In this document: positions 8,202-18,380 of the stretch, in pieces | Layout: each line of letters starts with the position of its first letter | How positions within the stretch are numbered: position 1 is the first letter of the stretch | Source: SVEL01 sp045126475 | GTDB lineage: Bacteria; Bacillota; Clostridia; Lachnospirales; Lachnospiraceae | Assembly (NCBI GenBank): GCA_045126475.1 | Contig: JBGVOL010000073.1 | Location: 1 to 64,000, forward strand | Length of the DNA stretch: 64,000 nucleotides | Direction: 5' to 3' | The notes under the pieces: generated by a model | What the model saw: the letters and a program-made list of their open reading frames with translations, nothing else | What the model was told of the DNA's origin: nothing | The model's database searches: none | Translations under genes and position numbers: made by a program

Positions 8202-9110
8202 CTAAGCCTCAAGCATTCTTTTAAGCGGAGCATTTGCTTTATCTATTACCTCGTCGTCAAGCTTCACTTCATGTTCCATATTTTCAAGTGAAGATGCCAC
8301 CTTTTCAAGTGTTATCTTCTTCATGTCAGGACAAATCTGCTGCTCATTTGCCGCATAGAACTTTTTATCCGGATTCTTCTTCTTCAGTTCATACATAACG
8401 CCAAGTTCAGTACCGATAATAAACTCTTTAGCATCGGACTTAGTGGCGTAATCAATAATTCCTGCCGTACTTCCTGCATAATCAGCCATATCTACTATCT
8501 CTTTCTTGCACTCGGGATGAACCAGAAAAAGAGCATTGGGATGTTCTGCTTTTGCTGCCAGAACACTTTCCTTCGACAACTCCTTATGTATAGGACAAAA
8601 ACCATCGTTAAGAATAATATTCTTATCCGTTACCTGTTCCTTTATATATCTTCCAAGATTCTCATCAGGAATAAAGAAAATATTTTTATTTGGCAATTTT
8701 TTTACTATATTCAGTGCATTTGATGATGTAACACATATGTCAGAATGCATCTTAAGCTCTGCTGTTGAATTTACATAACATACAACTGCCAGATCATCAT
8801 ACTCTTCACGAAGTTCTTTGATTCTCGAAATCTGTGCCATATGTGCCATAGGACAATCTGCTGTTTCATCAGGCAGTATCACTGTCTTATCCCTGTTAAG
8901 TATCTTTGCGCTCTCGCCCATAAACTGCACACCGCAAAAAAGAATTACTTTTTTATCTATACCTGTTGCCACCTTTGCAAGGTAGAACGAATCACCCACA
9001 TAATCTGCGATTGCCTGCACATCATCCTCCACATAGTAATGGGCAAGAATAACCGCATCCTTCTCTTCCTTTAGCTTCTGAATCTTATCTGTTAGTTCTC
9101 TATTCGACAT
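8202..9110 (-). CDS. nadA: Quinolinate synthase A
   Basis: Condenses iminoaspartate with dihydroxyacetone phosphate to quinolinate, using a [4Fe-4S] cluster. Three candidate cluster cysteines lie in FCGVQFMGES, DICVTSSNA and QQICPDMKKI. HYYVEDDVQAIADYVGDS is the typical N-terminal block. An upstream in-frame start at 9194 would lie inside the promoter. The ATG at 9110 has AAAGGAG 9 nt upstream and gives the usual ~302-aa length. First gene of the NAD operon, behind a near-consensus promoter that overlaps a palindromic operator. Confidence 0.95.
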   Translation of the reverse strand: MSNRELTDKIQKLKEEKDAVILAHYYVEDDVQAIADYVGDSFYLAKVATGIDKKVILFCGVQFMGESAKILNRDKTVILPDETADCPMAHMAQISRIKELREEYDDLAVVCYVNSTAELKMHSDICVTSSNALNIVKKLPNKNIFFIPDENLGRYIKEQVTDKNIILNDGFCPIHKELSKESVLAAKAEHPNALFLVHPECKKEIVDMADYAGSTAGIIDYATKSDAKEFIIGTELGVMYELKKKNPDKKFYAANEQQICPDMKKITLEKVASSLENMEHEVKLDDEVIDKANAPLKRMLEA

Positions 9111-9144
9111 AGGGTTGTCTCCTTTGCAATCATGAATATTACCT

Positions 9145-9173
9145 ATTATCCATACAATATCTCTTTTTGTCAA
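9145..9173 (-). promoter_or_regulatory. Promoter of nadA-nadB-nadC
   Basis: Minus strand -35 TTGACA (9168-9173), 17-bp spacer, -10 GATAAT (9145-9150). The -35 is contained in the left arm of the palindrome at 9167-9205. Confidence 0.8.
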
Positions 9174-9205
9174 ATATTGTGAAATATTTAACAATCATTT
9201 GACAA
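9167..9205. promoter_or_regulatory. Palindromic operator at the nad promoter
   Basis: Perfect 9-bp arms TTGTCAAAT (9167-9175) and ATTTGACAA (9197-9205) enclose a second dyad, ATTGT (9176-9180 region) and ACAAT (9191-9195 region). The left arm covers the -35 box of the nad promoter, so a repressor bound here would block RNA polymerase. NAD operons in Firmicutes are commonly controlled by NiaR; assigning that protein here is inference. Confidence 0.65.
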
Positions 9206-9217
9206 ACATTATACAAC

Positions 9218-10972
9218 CTACGCGTACTGACTGTTATAGAGGTTAAAGTAGAAGCCTTTTTTCTCCATAAGTTTTTCATGACTGCCCTGTTCAATAATAT
9301 TTCCGTCTTTCATCACAAGAATTACATCCGCCTCACGTATCGTTGACAATCTGTGGGCAACAATAAAGCTTGTCCTTCCTTCCATGAGGGCGTCAAATGC
9401 CTTCTGGATGCGTATTTCCGTACGGGTATCAATACTTGATGTTGCCTCATCAAGGATGAGCATCGGAGGCTTACAGAGCATTACCCTTGTAATACATAAT
9501 AGCTGCTTCTGTCCCTGCGACAAATTTCCGCCGTCCTCACTGATTACCGTATTATATCCGTCGGGAAGTCTCTTAATAAAGCTGTGTGCATGTGCCGCCT
9601 TTGCCGCTGCAATGACTTCCTCATCTGTGGCATCAGGCTTACCCATCACAATATTTTCCCTGATTGTACCTGATTTGAGCCATGTCTCCTGAAGCACCAT
9701 TCCAAATGACTTTCTTAGACTTTTTCTTGTCATGTTTTTCACAGGAACTCCGCTTATAACAATATTGCCGCTGTTCACATCATAAAATCTCATAAGAAGA
9801 TTGATAAGTGTTGTCTTTCCGCACCCCGTCGGTCCCACTATGGCTATTCTCTGACCAGGTTTTACCTTTAAATTCAGATTCTCAATAAGCTTTTTCTCAG
9901 GAACATATGAAAATGACACATTACAAAGTTCCAATGAACCGTCGGCATCTGTCAGTTCCACTGCGTCCGGACTGTCAGGCACCACAGGTTCCTCCTCTAT
10001 GAGTTCAAGCACTCTCTCAGCACATACAAATGAATTCTGAAGCTCCGTAATAACTCCCGAAATCTCATTGAACGGCTTTGTGTACTGGTTGGCATAACTT
10101 AAAAGACATGTAAGGTCACCGATTGTAATTCCCCTGTTAATGGCTAGGATGGCTCCCACAACAGCTATTACGGCATAAACAAGATTGTTTACAAACCTTG
10201 TGCATGGATTTGTGAGGGATGAGAAAAATACTGCTCTCAGTGAACACTTAGCCAGCCTTTCATTTACCTCATCAAACTTCTCAAGTACCTCTTTCTCCTG
10301 ACCGTATGCCTGCACTACTTTCTGATTTCCAACCATCTCATCGATAAGTGCCGTCTGCTCACCCCTTGTAACTGACTGGAGTTTAAACATATCGTGTGTT
10401 CTTCCCGCAATAAACTTCGCCACAAATATTGATATAGGTGTAAGTACCACAACAATTGCGGCAATACCCGGATTAATGCTTATCATAAATCCGACTGTTG
10501 CAAGAATTGTAATGACACCTGAAAATAACTGTGTAAATCCCATTAAAAGTCCGTCAGCAAACTGGTCCGCATCGGCAATAACCCTGCTGACCGTATCACC
10601 GTAAGGATGTGTATCTATATATTTTAACGGGAGTTTCTCGATCTTTGAAAAAGCTTCATCACGAATATCCTTCACCACTCCGTATGTTATCTTATTGTTG
10701 CATGTATTCATAAACCACTGTGCAAGTGCGGCAACCGCAGAAAAAATACCAATCTGAACAAGTATATACCATACTCCGTTAAAATCCACGCGACCTTTTC
10801 CTATTATTAAATCAATGGCATTACCTGTAAGTCTCGGAATATATAATGTAATGGCAACCGTCACCGCTGCAAAAATAAGTGACATAACTACATAAAGCTT
10901 ATATCTGCCAATATATGGCATTATTTTTTTTAGAGTACTCTTTTTTACTTTCCTATTCTCTTTACCACTCAT
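9218..10972 (-). CDS. ABC exporter half-transporter, catalytically complete subunit
   Basis: A 584-aa type IV ABC exporter: a six-helix membrane domain (residues ~1-320) followed by a nucleotide-binding domain. Walker A is GPTGCGKTT, the signature is LSQGQKQLL, Walker B is LILDEATSSID with the catalytic Glu, and the switch His is in IVAHRLST. It lies 10 bp after a second half-transporter with a degenerate ATP site, so the two probably form a heterodimer of the TM287/288 or LmrCD type. The substrate (drug, peptide or lipid) is not indicated. GAGG about 7 nt before the ATG supports the start. Confidence 0.9.
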   Translation of the reverse strand: MSGKENRKVKKSTLKKIMPYIGRYKLYVVMSLIFAAVTVAITLYIPRLTGNAIDLIIGKGRVDFNGVWYILVQIGIFSAVAALAQWFMNTCNNKITYGVVKDIRDEAFSKIEKLPLKYIDTHPYGDTVSRVIADADQFADGLLMGFTQLFSGVITILATVGFMISINPGIAAIVVVLTPISIFVAKFIAGRTHDMFKLQSVTRGEQTALIDEMVGNQKVVQAYGQEKEVLEKFDEVNERLAKCSLRAVFFSSLTNPCTRFVNNLVYAVIAVVGAILAINRGITIGDLTCLLSYANQYTKPFNEISGVITELQNSFVCAERVLELIEEEPVVPDSPDAVELTDADGSLELCNVSFSYVPEKKLIENLNLKVKPGQRIAIVGPTGCGKTTLINLLMRFYDVNSGNIVISGVPVKNMTRKSLRKSFGMVLQETWLKSGTIRENIVMGKPDATDEEVIAAAKAAHAHSFIKRLPDGYNTVISEDGGNLSQGQKQLLCITRVMLCKPPMLILDEATSSIDTRTEIRIQKAFDALMEGRTSFIVAHRLSTIREADVILVMKDGNIIEQGSHEKLMEKKGFYFNLYNSQYA

Positions 10973-10982
10973 AGCTGCACCT

Positions 10983-12713
10983 CTACTTTACTGCATTCTG
11001 CGACATATAAATCTCTTTATAAACATCATTTGATTCTAACAACTCATCGTGGGTACCTATTGCTGATATTGCTCCATCATCAAGGACCACAATCTTATCT
11101 GCATGCATAATTGCCGATGCTCTCTGTGATACGATAAATACAGTAGTCCTACCGTCAGCATTCATATCCTTAATTGCCTTTCTGAGTTTTGCATCTGTGG
11201 CGAAATCAAGTGCAGATGAACTGTCATCAAGTATCAGTATCTCCGGTTTTCTTATAACCGCCCTTGCAATTGTAAGACGCTGTTTCTGTCCTCCTGAAAG
11301 GTTTCTTCCTCCCTGCTCAATCTCACTGTCTATTCCTTTTTCTTTTCTGTCCACAAATTCCCTTGACTGGGATATATCCAATGCTTCCAAAATCTCTTTC
11401 TCTGTGGCGTCTGCATTTCCCCACAATAAGTTCTCCCTGATGGTTCCCTTAAAAAGAACTGCTTTTTGAAGTACAATTCCTATCTTTGCTCTTAATTCCG
11501 ACAGTTTATAATCTCTAACATCTTTTCCGTCTACCTTCACGCTTCCTGCACTGACGTCATAAAATCTTGGTATCAGCTGAACAAGAGATGACTTTCCTGA
11601 ACCTGTACCACCGATAATTCCAACAGTAGAACCTTTTTTTACCTTAAAGTCCATATCATTAAGTGACTCTTCCGATGCACTGCCATACTTAAAACATGCA
11701 TGGTCAAATTCCACCGCATACTCCGTATCCTCCGGAACTTTCACAGACATATTCTCCGCATCCTTTATGGTTGATGTTGTATTAAACACTCCCTCTATTC
11801 TGTTTCCGCATGCTACCGCCTTAGTCAGCGTCACAATAAGATTTGCCAGTTTAACAAGCTCCACAAGTATCTGCGACATGTAACTTACCAGTGCTATTAC
11901 CTCACCCTGAGTCAGTCTTCCTGTATCAACCTGAACTGCACCTGTCCATACAAGTACAATTGTTGCAACATTGATAATAAGAAGGGTAACCGGATTCATG
12001 AGGGCTGAAATTTTTCCAACACCGACCTGAAGCCTTACCAGCTTATGAGTTCTTGAGTCATATTCATTTATCTCCTGCTCTTCTTTTCCAAATGCCCTTA
12101 TGACTCTTGCACCTGTAAGGTTCTCCCTTGTAATGCCAAGAACTTTATCAAGTGCAGACTGCACTTTCTTATACATAGGTATGGTATACAGAATAATTGA
12201 AAATACAACAATTGTAAGGATGATTATTGTTGCAACGAAAATAAGTGCAACTTTAAAATCTATGGTAAATGCCATAATCATGGCACCAAACACGATAAAC
12301 GGCGACCTTAAAAATAGTCGTAACATCATGTTTACGCCTGACTGAACCTGATTGATATCGCTTGTCATTCTTGTTATAAGGGTGGACGTACCCACATTGT
12401 CTATCTCTGCAAATGATAAACTCTCAATGTGCTTAAATAATCCATGGCGTAGTTTTGTTGCCACACCGACTGCTGCCCTGGCAGAAAAATACTGTGCCAC
12501 AACAGAGCACACAAGGCCGACTGCAGCAAGTACAAAGAGTATTCCTCCCATTTTTATTACATAACCCTTATCACCGCCTACTATACCTTTGTCGGTAATA
12601 CTTGCAATAACAAGCGGAACACACAGTTCAAAACACGCCTCGAGCATTTTAAAAAGAGGTGCAAGGATTGTTTCCTTCTTATAATTCTTCATATACGACC
12701 AAATCTGTTTCAT
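10983..12713 (-). CDS. ABC exporter half-transporter with degenerate ATP site
   Basis: A 576-aa exporter subunit. The membrane domain is followed by an NBD with Walker A GGTGSGKSS and signature LSGGQKQRL, but Walker B reads LILDDSSSALD, so the catalytic Glu is Asp. The switch His position is IVSQRAS, so Gln replaces His. These two changes mark the non-catalytic partner of heterodimeric exporters, consistent with the complete subunit encoded 10 bp downstream. The ATG at 12713 has AAAGGA about 7 nt upstream and is preferred over a TTG at 12740. Confidence 0.9.
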   Translation of the reverse strand: MKQIWSYMKNYKKETILAPLFKMLEACFELCVPLVIASITDKGIVGGDKGYVIKMGGILFVLAAVGLVCSVVAQYFSARAAVGVATKLRHGLFKHIESLSFAEIDNVGTSTLITRMTSDINQVQSGVNMMLRLFLRSPFIVFGAMIMAFTIDFKVALIFVATIIILTIVVFSIILYTIPMYKKVQSALDKVLGITRENLTGARVIRAFGKEEQEINEYDSRTHKLVRLQVGVGKISALMNPVTLLIINVATIVLVWTGAVQVDTGRLTQGEVIALVSYMSQILVELVKLANLIVTLTKAVACGNRIEGVFNTTSTIKDAENMSVKVPEDTEYAVEFDHACFKYGSASEESLNDMDFKVKKGSTVGIIGGTGSGKSSLVQLIPRFYDVSAGSVKVDGKDVRDYKLSELRAKIGIVLQKAVLFKGTIRENLLWGNADATEKEILEALDISQSREFVDRKEKGIDSEIEQGGRNLSGGQKQRLTIARAVIRKPEILILDDSSSALDFATDAKLRKAIKDMNADGRTTVFIVSQRASAIMHADKIVVLDDGAISAIGTHDELLESNDVYKEIYMSQNAVK

Positions 12714-12752
12714 ACCTGTTCCTTTCCGATTCCTGCCCAATTACACAGAGTA

Positions 12753-12781
12753 AAAGCGCAACACCCAGTGTGCTGCGCTTT
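12753..12781 (-). terminator. Terminator between pulA and the ABC exporter genes
   Basis: Hairpin with AAGCGCA / TGCGCTT arms plus inner CAC/GTG pairing, flanked by A/T runs on both sides (seven T on the plus strand, four on the minus strand). It could separate the glucan operon from the exporter genes. Confidence 0.6.
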
Positions 12782-12797
12782 TTTTATTTAAGTACAG

Positions 12798-14681
12798 TTA
12801 TTTTTCTGTAATCTTAACACTGACTTCAGTAGGATTATACACCACAAGTAGTTTTTTATCCACCAGAAATTCAATCTCTGCTGATTTTTTCTCATCCTCC
12901 CGCTCTGTAAATTCTACAGAAATACCGTCATTATCTGACATATGATACAGTTCGTGATGTTTCTTTCTTAACGCAATAAGCTCTTTGTAATACTTTACAA
13001 TGTCTCTGTTTTCATATGCCCTCTTCCAGTCAAGATTGTTCATCTTTGCAGAGAAATTGTAGCTGTCACCAAGGCCGTATTTTGTTCTTAAAAACTCCTC
13101 GCCTGACTGTAAAAATGGTATACCTGCAGAAGTAAAGTATATACCTGCAGCCATTTTTGACATATCCGCAATCAGTTCATTTCTTCCAAACACACTGCTT
13201 TCAGTAGCTTTTCCTGCACCATACTCAGCTATACACTTTTCTGTTTTCTCTTTCTCCGACTCAACTGATAACAAAAGCTTATCATAGAGAGTAAAATTAT
13301 CATGAGCTGATGTATATGTGATTCTGTTTGGAAGAAGTAATGCCTTTTTAACAGCATCAACAAACTCTACTGAATCCTTACCTGCATTTACATAAGCAGG
13401 CTCGTCTGCCTCAAATACGCTTCCCTTTATGGCATCTCTCATGGTATCGCTGAAAATGAATATTCCCTTTGTAAGATATTTCTCATTTGCGGTTACTGCC
13501 GGAATATATCCCTCCTGCATAGGTGACGGTGCCGCTGTCCAAGGCTCACCGTACATAAGTATCTTCTCTCCTTCCGGCAGACTGTTAAGTTCTCTTCTTA
13601 TGATGTTCATTGTCTCAGTATCATGAAGTCCCATAAGATCAAATCTGAAGCCGTCAATATGATACTCCTTAGCCCAGTACAGTATAGAATTTATCATAAA
13701 GTTTCTGTACATTTCATGTTCGCTTGCAGTCTCATTGCCACAGCCTGAGCCGTTTGAAAATTCACCGTTTTCATCAAGTCTGTAGTAATAATACGGTGCT
13801 GTATGCTGCAACGGATTGTCTGTATGGTATGTGTGGTTATACACAACATCCATGACAACACCTATTCCTGCCTTATGAAGTGCCATGACCATCTGCTTTA
13901 CCTCATTTATTCTCACTGCACCGTCAAAGGGATTTGTTGCATACTGTCCCTCAGGTACGTTGTAAAGCATTGGGTCGTATCCCCAGTTAAACTTATCGGA
14001 CGGATTGAAATACATGTCAGCTTCATCTATGGAGCCTGAATCTTCAATAGGAAGAAGGTGCACATATGTTACGCCCAGTTCCTTAAGGTAATTTACGCAG
14101 GTTGGGAACTTTTCACCGTTCTCTGCTTCATAATAAGAATCATCAACTGTAAATGCCAGATACTTTCCTCGCTTATCTTCTTCTATACCCGAATTTACAT
14201 CATATGAAAAATCCTTTACATGTGTTTCGTATAAAATCGCTTCTTCCACAGGAATATCCGGCTTTTTATCCTCATCCCAGCCTTCCGGATTGGTCCTCTT
14301 TAAATCTACTATCATGGAACGAAGACTGTTTACACCACATGCCTTACAATATGGGTCTGCTGTCTCAACACTTTTACCCTCTGTCTCAACAATATATGTG
14401 TAATACTTACCATGAAGGTCGCCAAGGTCGCTTACTTTACATGAAAATACGCACTTTTCCCCCTTTTCCATGGTATATGTGCCAAGTACCTTATCACCTT
14501 CCTCATCAGGTGAACCTTTCTCGTATATGCGCACATTTACGCTGTCTGCAACAGGTGCCCACACCTTAAACCGGGTTCCATCCGGTGCATAGCCTGCCCC
14601 AAGGTCATCTGCATCATATACACAGTCCTTTTTAAATTCCGGTGATTCATACCACTTCTTAAGTTCTAAACTACTCTTCAT
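12798..14681 (-). CDS. pulA: Type I pullulanase (GH13)
   Basis: Debranching enzyme hydrolysing alpha-1,6 links in pullulan, limit dextrins and glycogen fragments; 627 aa, no signal peptide, so probably cytoplasmic. The N-terminal beta domain (GYAPDGTRFKVWAPVADSV) is CBM48-like. The pullulanase hallmark FNWGYDPMLYNVPEG is present. GH13 catalytic residues: nucleophile Asp in DGFRFDLMG, acid/base Glu in LMYGEPW, third Asp in SAHDNFTLYDK. AAGGAG 5 nt upstream supports the start. It lies 32 bp after the GH133 debranching gene and shares its pathway. Confidence 0.92.
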   Translation of the reverse strand: MKSSLELKKWYESPEFKKDCVYDADDLGAGYAPDGTRFKVWAPVADSVNVRIYEKGSPDEEGDKVLGTYTMEKGEKCVFSCKVSDLGDLHGKYYTYIVETEGKSVETADPYCKACGVNSLRSMIVDLKRTNPEGWDEDKKPDIPVEEAILYETHVKDFSYDVNSGIEEDKRGKYLAFTVDDSYYEAENGEKFPTCVNYLKELGVTYVHLLPIEDSGSIDEADMYFNPSDKFNWGYDPMLYNVPEGQYATNPFDGAVRINEVKQMVMALHKAGIGVVMDVVYNHTYHTDNPLQHTAPYYYYRLDENGEFSNGSGCGNETASEHEMYRNFMINSILYWAKEYHIDGFRFDLMGLHDTETMNIIRRELNSLPEGEKILMYGEPWTAAPSPMQEGYIPAVTANEKYLTKGIFIFSDTMRDAIKGSVFEADEPAYVNAGKDSVEFVDAVKKALLLPNRITYTSAHDNFTLYDKLLLSVESEKEKTEKCIAEYGAGKATESSVFGRNELIADMSKMAAGIYFTSAGIPFLQSGEEFLRTKYGLGDSYNFSAKMNNLDWKRAYENRDIVKYYKELIALRKKHHELYHMSDNDGISVEFTEREDEKKSAEIEFLVDKKLLVVYNPTEVSVKITEK

Positions 14682-14713
14682 ATATACTCCTTACTGTTCT
14701 CCATTTATTTTTG

Positions 14714-16678
14714 TTATATTGTCCGCCCCTGTATCTTTTCCAGAAGCTCATATACTCTGAGTATCTCTCCTACACTCCATGCCTGTGCAAAGCATCCCTT
14801 TGAATCCTTAGGATTTAAACCGTCATATATCTCAGCTATATGTCCTATACATCCTTCACTTAATGCCGCAGTTATTCCCTCAAGCTGCCTTGTAACTACC
14901 TGAGCTGCCTCTTTCTTATCATCTGCCCACTTTAAATAAGCAAGATAATATGCTCCCAGAGGGAATCCCCACACTGTTCCCTGATGATATGCCATATCAC
15001 GCTCCTCCATCGGTCCGCCGTAAAATCCATGGAATTCTTCATCCTTTGGAGAAAGGCTTCGAAGACCCACAGGTGTATAGAGTTCCTCAAATACCTTCTT
15101 TATGACACCGTCTGCCTGTTTTTTGTCAAGCATTGAATAAGGCATTGATGCTGCCCATATCTGGTTGCAGCGTATCTGATAATCTGACTTTATGCCCGAT
15201 GCCAAATCCTTCAGGCAATTTTCCTCTTCATACCAGAACTCTTTAATAAAGCTTTCCTTTACTTTTGATGCAAGAGCCCTGTAATCTGTTACCCTCTCAT
15301 CATCCGGTATACCCAGCATATCACAGAACTCACCTGTAATCATAAGTGCATTATACCAGTATGCATTGATTTCTACCGGTTTGCCATGGCGTGGAGTAGG
15401 AAGAATATCATTGACACGGACATCCATCCATGTAAGCTGCTCCAAATCACTTCCTGCCATTATAAGACCGTCCGAATCCATCTTTATATGGAAATCAGTA
15501 CCTTTCATATACCAGTCTATAATACTGTTAATTGTCGGCAGTGCTTCCCTTACAAATGAATCATCCTCACTTGCCTTATAATACTCATATACGGCATTTA
15601 CAAACAAAAGTGATGCGTCCACCGTGTTATACATCGGTGCATCCTTTCCTTCCGGAAACAGATTAGGCATAATTCCCTTATTACAGTATCTCATAAATGT
15701 ACGTAAGATGCTCTTTGCAGTATCGTACTGTTTTGTTGAAATAGTACATCCTGTAAGAGCAATCATTGTATCTCTTCCCCAATCCTCAAAGAATGGGAAG
15801 CCTGCAAGAATTGATTTGCCGCCTGTTGACTCCCTGTAAGTAACATATGCATCAGCACTCCTTACAAGACATTTTGCCGTTTCATCACTTAAGCCGGCTA
15901 CAGCAATAAGTTCTTTCTGACGCATAATTTCAGATGATATAAGTTCATCTATGCTTGCAGACTTCTCTCCCTTATTTCCCGCTGTGCTGTATATAATATA
16001 ATGCTCTCCGGCACCTTCAAACATAATGGTGTGATTGTAAAACGCCACACCCTCGCTGTTTCTTCCGTCACGCTCATCATATGAGTAATACATATTATCT
16101 ACTTTTTTTGTCTCATATGCTTCCACTGCGCCGTCTGTTTTAAAATCAAGGGACATTCCGTTGCTCTTTATGGTATTTCCTGTGATTTCATACTTCTGAT
16201 TATCCTCCGGCATTTTCCCCTTTGGAGAAAAATGAAGAAGGGGGATAACTTTAAGTTCAACTTTGTGATTTCCGTGGTCAAGAACCGTATACTTTATTCC
16301 CAAAGTGTTTTCACCATGCTTCATTACTATGGATTTAACCACTTCAACCGGGCCTGCCTTATATACAAACTCAGGTATATATTCATATGAAAATCCGTTC
16401 AACTGGACATATCCCTGCCATTCATCTTCCACAAATCTTTGTGATGTAAGCAGGTATTCCTCCCCGTCAACATACAATGTTTCCTTTGTATTTGCAATAA
16501 GCTGATATCTTTTATTTGGTGCAGTTATTGCGGCCATGAGGAGAGCCTGGTCTCCTCTGGCACACGAACCTGCGATGGTCAGCGACGAAAAACCGCCCAG
16601 ACCATTTGTTAACAGATAACAGTTCTCCTCTGCTCTCTGTAAAGTTTTAAAATCATTTTTACCATAAATAAATTTCAT
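14714..16678 (-). CDS. Glycogen debranching enzyme, GH133 amylo-alpha-1,6-glucosidase
   Basis: A 654-aa protein with an N-terminal GDE_N-like beta domain (TNGLGGFSSLTIAGSCARG) and a C-terminal (alpha/alpha)6 barrel of the GDE_C type. FFEDWGRDTMIALTG and YNTVDASLLFVNAVYEY are recognisable blocks. It should remove alpha-1,6-linked glucose stubs from branched glucans, working with the phosphorylase. The start lies 2 bp after the amylase stop and has no good Shine-Dalgarno site, so translational coupling is likely. It adds to the pullulanase: two debranching activities of different families in one operon. Confidence 0.88.
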   Translation of the reverse strand: MKFIYGKNDFKTLQRAEENCYLLTNGLGGFSSLTIAGSCARGDQALLMAAITAPNKRYQLIANTKETLYVDGEEYLLTSQRFVEDEWQGYVQLNGFSYEYIPEFVYKAGPVEVVKSIVMKHGENTLGIKYTVLDHGNHKVELKVIPLLHFSPKGKMPEDNQKYEITGNTIKSNGMSLDFKTDGAVEAYETKKVDNMYYSYDERDGRNSEGVAFYNHTIMFEGAGEHYIIYSTAGNKGEKSASIDELISSEIMRQKELIAVAGLSDETAKCLVRSADAYVTYRESTGGKSILAGFPFFEDWGRDTMIALTGCTISTKQYDTAKSILRTFMRYCNKGIMPNLFPEGKDAPMYNTVDASLLFVNAVYEYYKASEDDSFVREALPTINSIIDWYMKGTDFHIKMDSDGLIMAGSDLEQLTWMDVRVNDILPTPRHGKPVEINAYWYNALMITGEFCDMLGIPDDERVTDYRALASKVKESFIKEFWYEEENCLKDLASGIKSDYQIRCNQIWAASMPYSMLDKKQADGVIKKVFEELYTPVGLRSLSPKDEEFHGFYGGPMEERDMAYHQGTVWGFPLGAYYLAYLKWADDKKEAAQVVTRQLEGITAALSEGCIGHIAEIYDGLNPKDSKGCFAQAWSVGEILRVYELLEKIQGRTI

Positions 16679-16680
16679 TA

Positions 16681-18360
16681 TTATTTTATTACAGCTATTC
16701 CGTATGCCGGAATTGTAACTGTCTCTCCCTTCATCGTTACCTTATTCTCGTCAACCTCAAGTGAAGCTGCAAGACCCTCATAATCATACATATCACCTGA
16801 TACTGTAACAGTTCTTTCTTCCTTAGCGAGGTTGAACAAAATGTATATTGTCTCTCCCTCATATGTCTTACTGATAGCACATATATCGCCATCCTCAATT
16901 CCTTCCATAACCGCAACCTTTCCTCTTGCTATCTCAGGGAACATGTTCTTTATATGGTACAGATTTCTGTAATACCAGTACATTGAGAATTTGTCATTCT
17001 TCTGTGTCTCAAGTGAACCAAATTTCTGAACAACTTCATCCATGGCTGCCGGTCCCTTACACATGCCTTCGCCTCCAGCAAAATCACTCCAATACATAGG
17101 AGCACGCTTATTCTCATCCTTACCTGAACCGCGCATTCCTATTTCTTCACCGTAATACACGAATGAACTTCCGCTCATAAAAGCATTGAGTGCCCCGGCC
17201 ATCTTCATCTTTGAGGTATCTGCCGATGCAAATCCCGCTATTCTTCCGCAGTCATGATTGCTTAAGAATGGAGCATTTATCATATCAGGATTTGATGCAT
17301 AGTATGCATCCTGCGTTTCAACAAATCTCTCGGCGAGCTTTCTTCCGCTTTCTCCTTTTCCTCCACCGTTGATGGCAGTTATCAGATAACCTGAAGAAGC
17401 ACCGTATGTATAATCAAAGATACTTGTTATTCCGCTTGTATAATATTTTTTAATTGTTGAAAAGCTGTCCCATACCTCTGCTACCAGATATAAATCGTCA
17501 TCAAGACTCTTGCAGTAATTTGTAAACCAGTTAAGTACCTCAATATTTTTATCTGCGCTTCCTGAGTAATATTCCTTTGCAGCATCAAGTCTGAATCCAC
17601 CTACTCCCTTGTCAACCCAGAACTTGGCAATCTTCTCTATCTCTTTTCTTACAGCCTCGTTTCCAAGATTAAGGTCAGGCATCTGATCCCAGAACATACA
17701 TTCATAACTGTATCCTGTTCCTGAAATATTTTTGTAACCGCTCTTAGCGTCTTCTTTCTTAACGATATTGTAGTATTCTACATATGGGCACTCATTGACA
17801 TCAGGCTCTTTTCCTTCTTCAAGACCTTTAATGTATTTTGTTGCCTCAAGGAACCACTCATGCTTTGCTGATGTGTGATTGAATACAAAATCAATGATAA
17901 CCTTGATTCCCCTTTTATCACATTCCTCAATAAGTCTGTCAAAATCTTCCATTGTTCCGTATTCTTCATCAATACTGTAATAATCAATTACATCATACTT
18001 ATGATATGTAGTTGACTGATGTATCGGTGAAAGCCATATTCCATTGAAGCCCATCTCTTTTATGTAATCAAGATGCTCTGTTACGCCGTTTAAATCACCT
18101 ATGCCGTCACCATTGCTGTCAGCAAATGAATATACAAACACCTGATAATAATTTCTGTAATTGTCATCAATTACGTTTTCTTTTGCTTCCCAGTCTGCCA
18201 CATCATAGTACTCTTCCGGTGTCATATCCTCCGGATTCTTGACAATCTCTGTCTCTTTTTCTTCTGTTTTTGTTTTGTCACCACACCCTGCAAAAACGGA
18301 CATGACCATCATTGCAGCCATAAAAAGTGCTGCAACTTTTTTAATTCTGCTCTTTTTCAT
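16681..18360 (-). CDS. Secreted alpha-amylase family lipoprotein (GH13)
   Basis: A ~559-aa lipoprotein. The signal peptide ends in the lipobox SVFAGC, so it should be anchored on the outer face of the membrane. The GH13 barrel has VFVYSFADSNGDGIGDLNG (region I), IDFVFNHTS, nucleophile Asp in GVGGFRLDAAKEYY, acid/base Glu in LVAEVWDSF, and Asp in FLSNHDCGRI. It probably cuts starch or maltodextrins to sizes the ABC system can import. The ATG at 18360 with AAGGAG 6 nt upstream is preferred over in-frame starts up to 18381. Confidence 0.9.
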   Translation of the reverse strand: MKKSRIKKVAALFMAAMMVMSVFAGCGDKTKTEEKETEIVKNPEDMTPEEYYDVADWEAKENVIDDNYRNYYQVFVYSFADSNGDGIGDLNGVTEHLDYIKEMGFNGIWLSPIHQSTTYHKYDVIDYYSIDEEYGTMEDFDRLIEECDKRGIKVIIDFVFNHTSAKHEWFLEATKYIKGLEEGKEPDVNECPYVEYYNIVKKEDAKSGYKNISGTGYSYECMFWDQMPDLNLGNEAVRKEIEKIAKFWVDKGVGGFRLDAAKEYYSGSADKNIEVLNWFTNYCKSLDDDLYLVAEVWDSFSTIKKYYTSGITSIFDYTYGASSGYLITAINGGGKGESGRKLAERFVETQDAYYASNPDMINAPFLSNHDCGRIAGFASADTSKMKMAGALNAFMSGSSFVYYGEEIGMRGSGKDENKRAPMYWSDFAGGEGMCKGPAAMDEVVQKFGSLETQKNDKFSMYWYYRNLYHIKNMFPEIARGKVAVMEGIEDGDICAISKTYEGETIYILFNLAKEERTVTVSGDMYDYEGLAASLEVDENKVTMKGETVTIPAYGIAVIK

Positions 18361-18380
18361 AATTACTCCTTTCATATACA

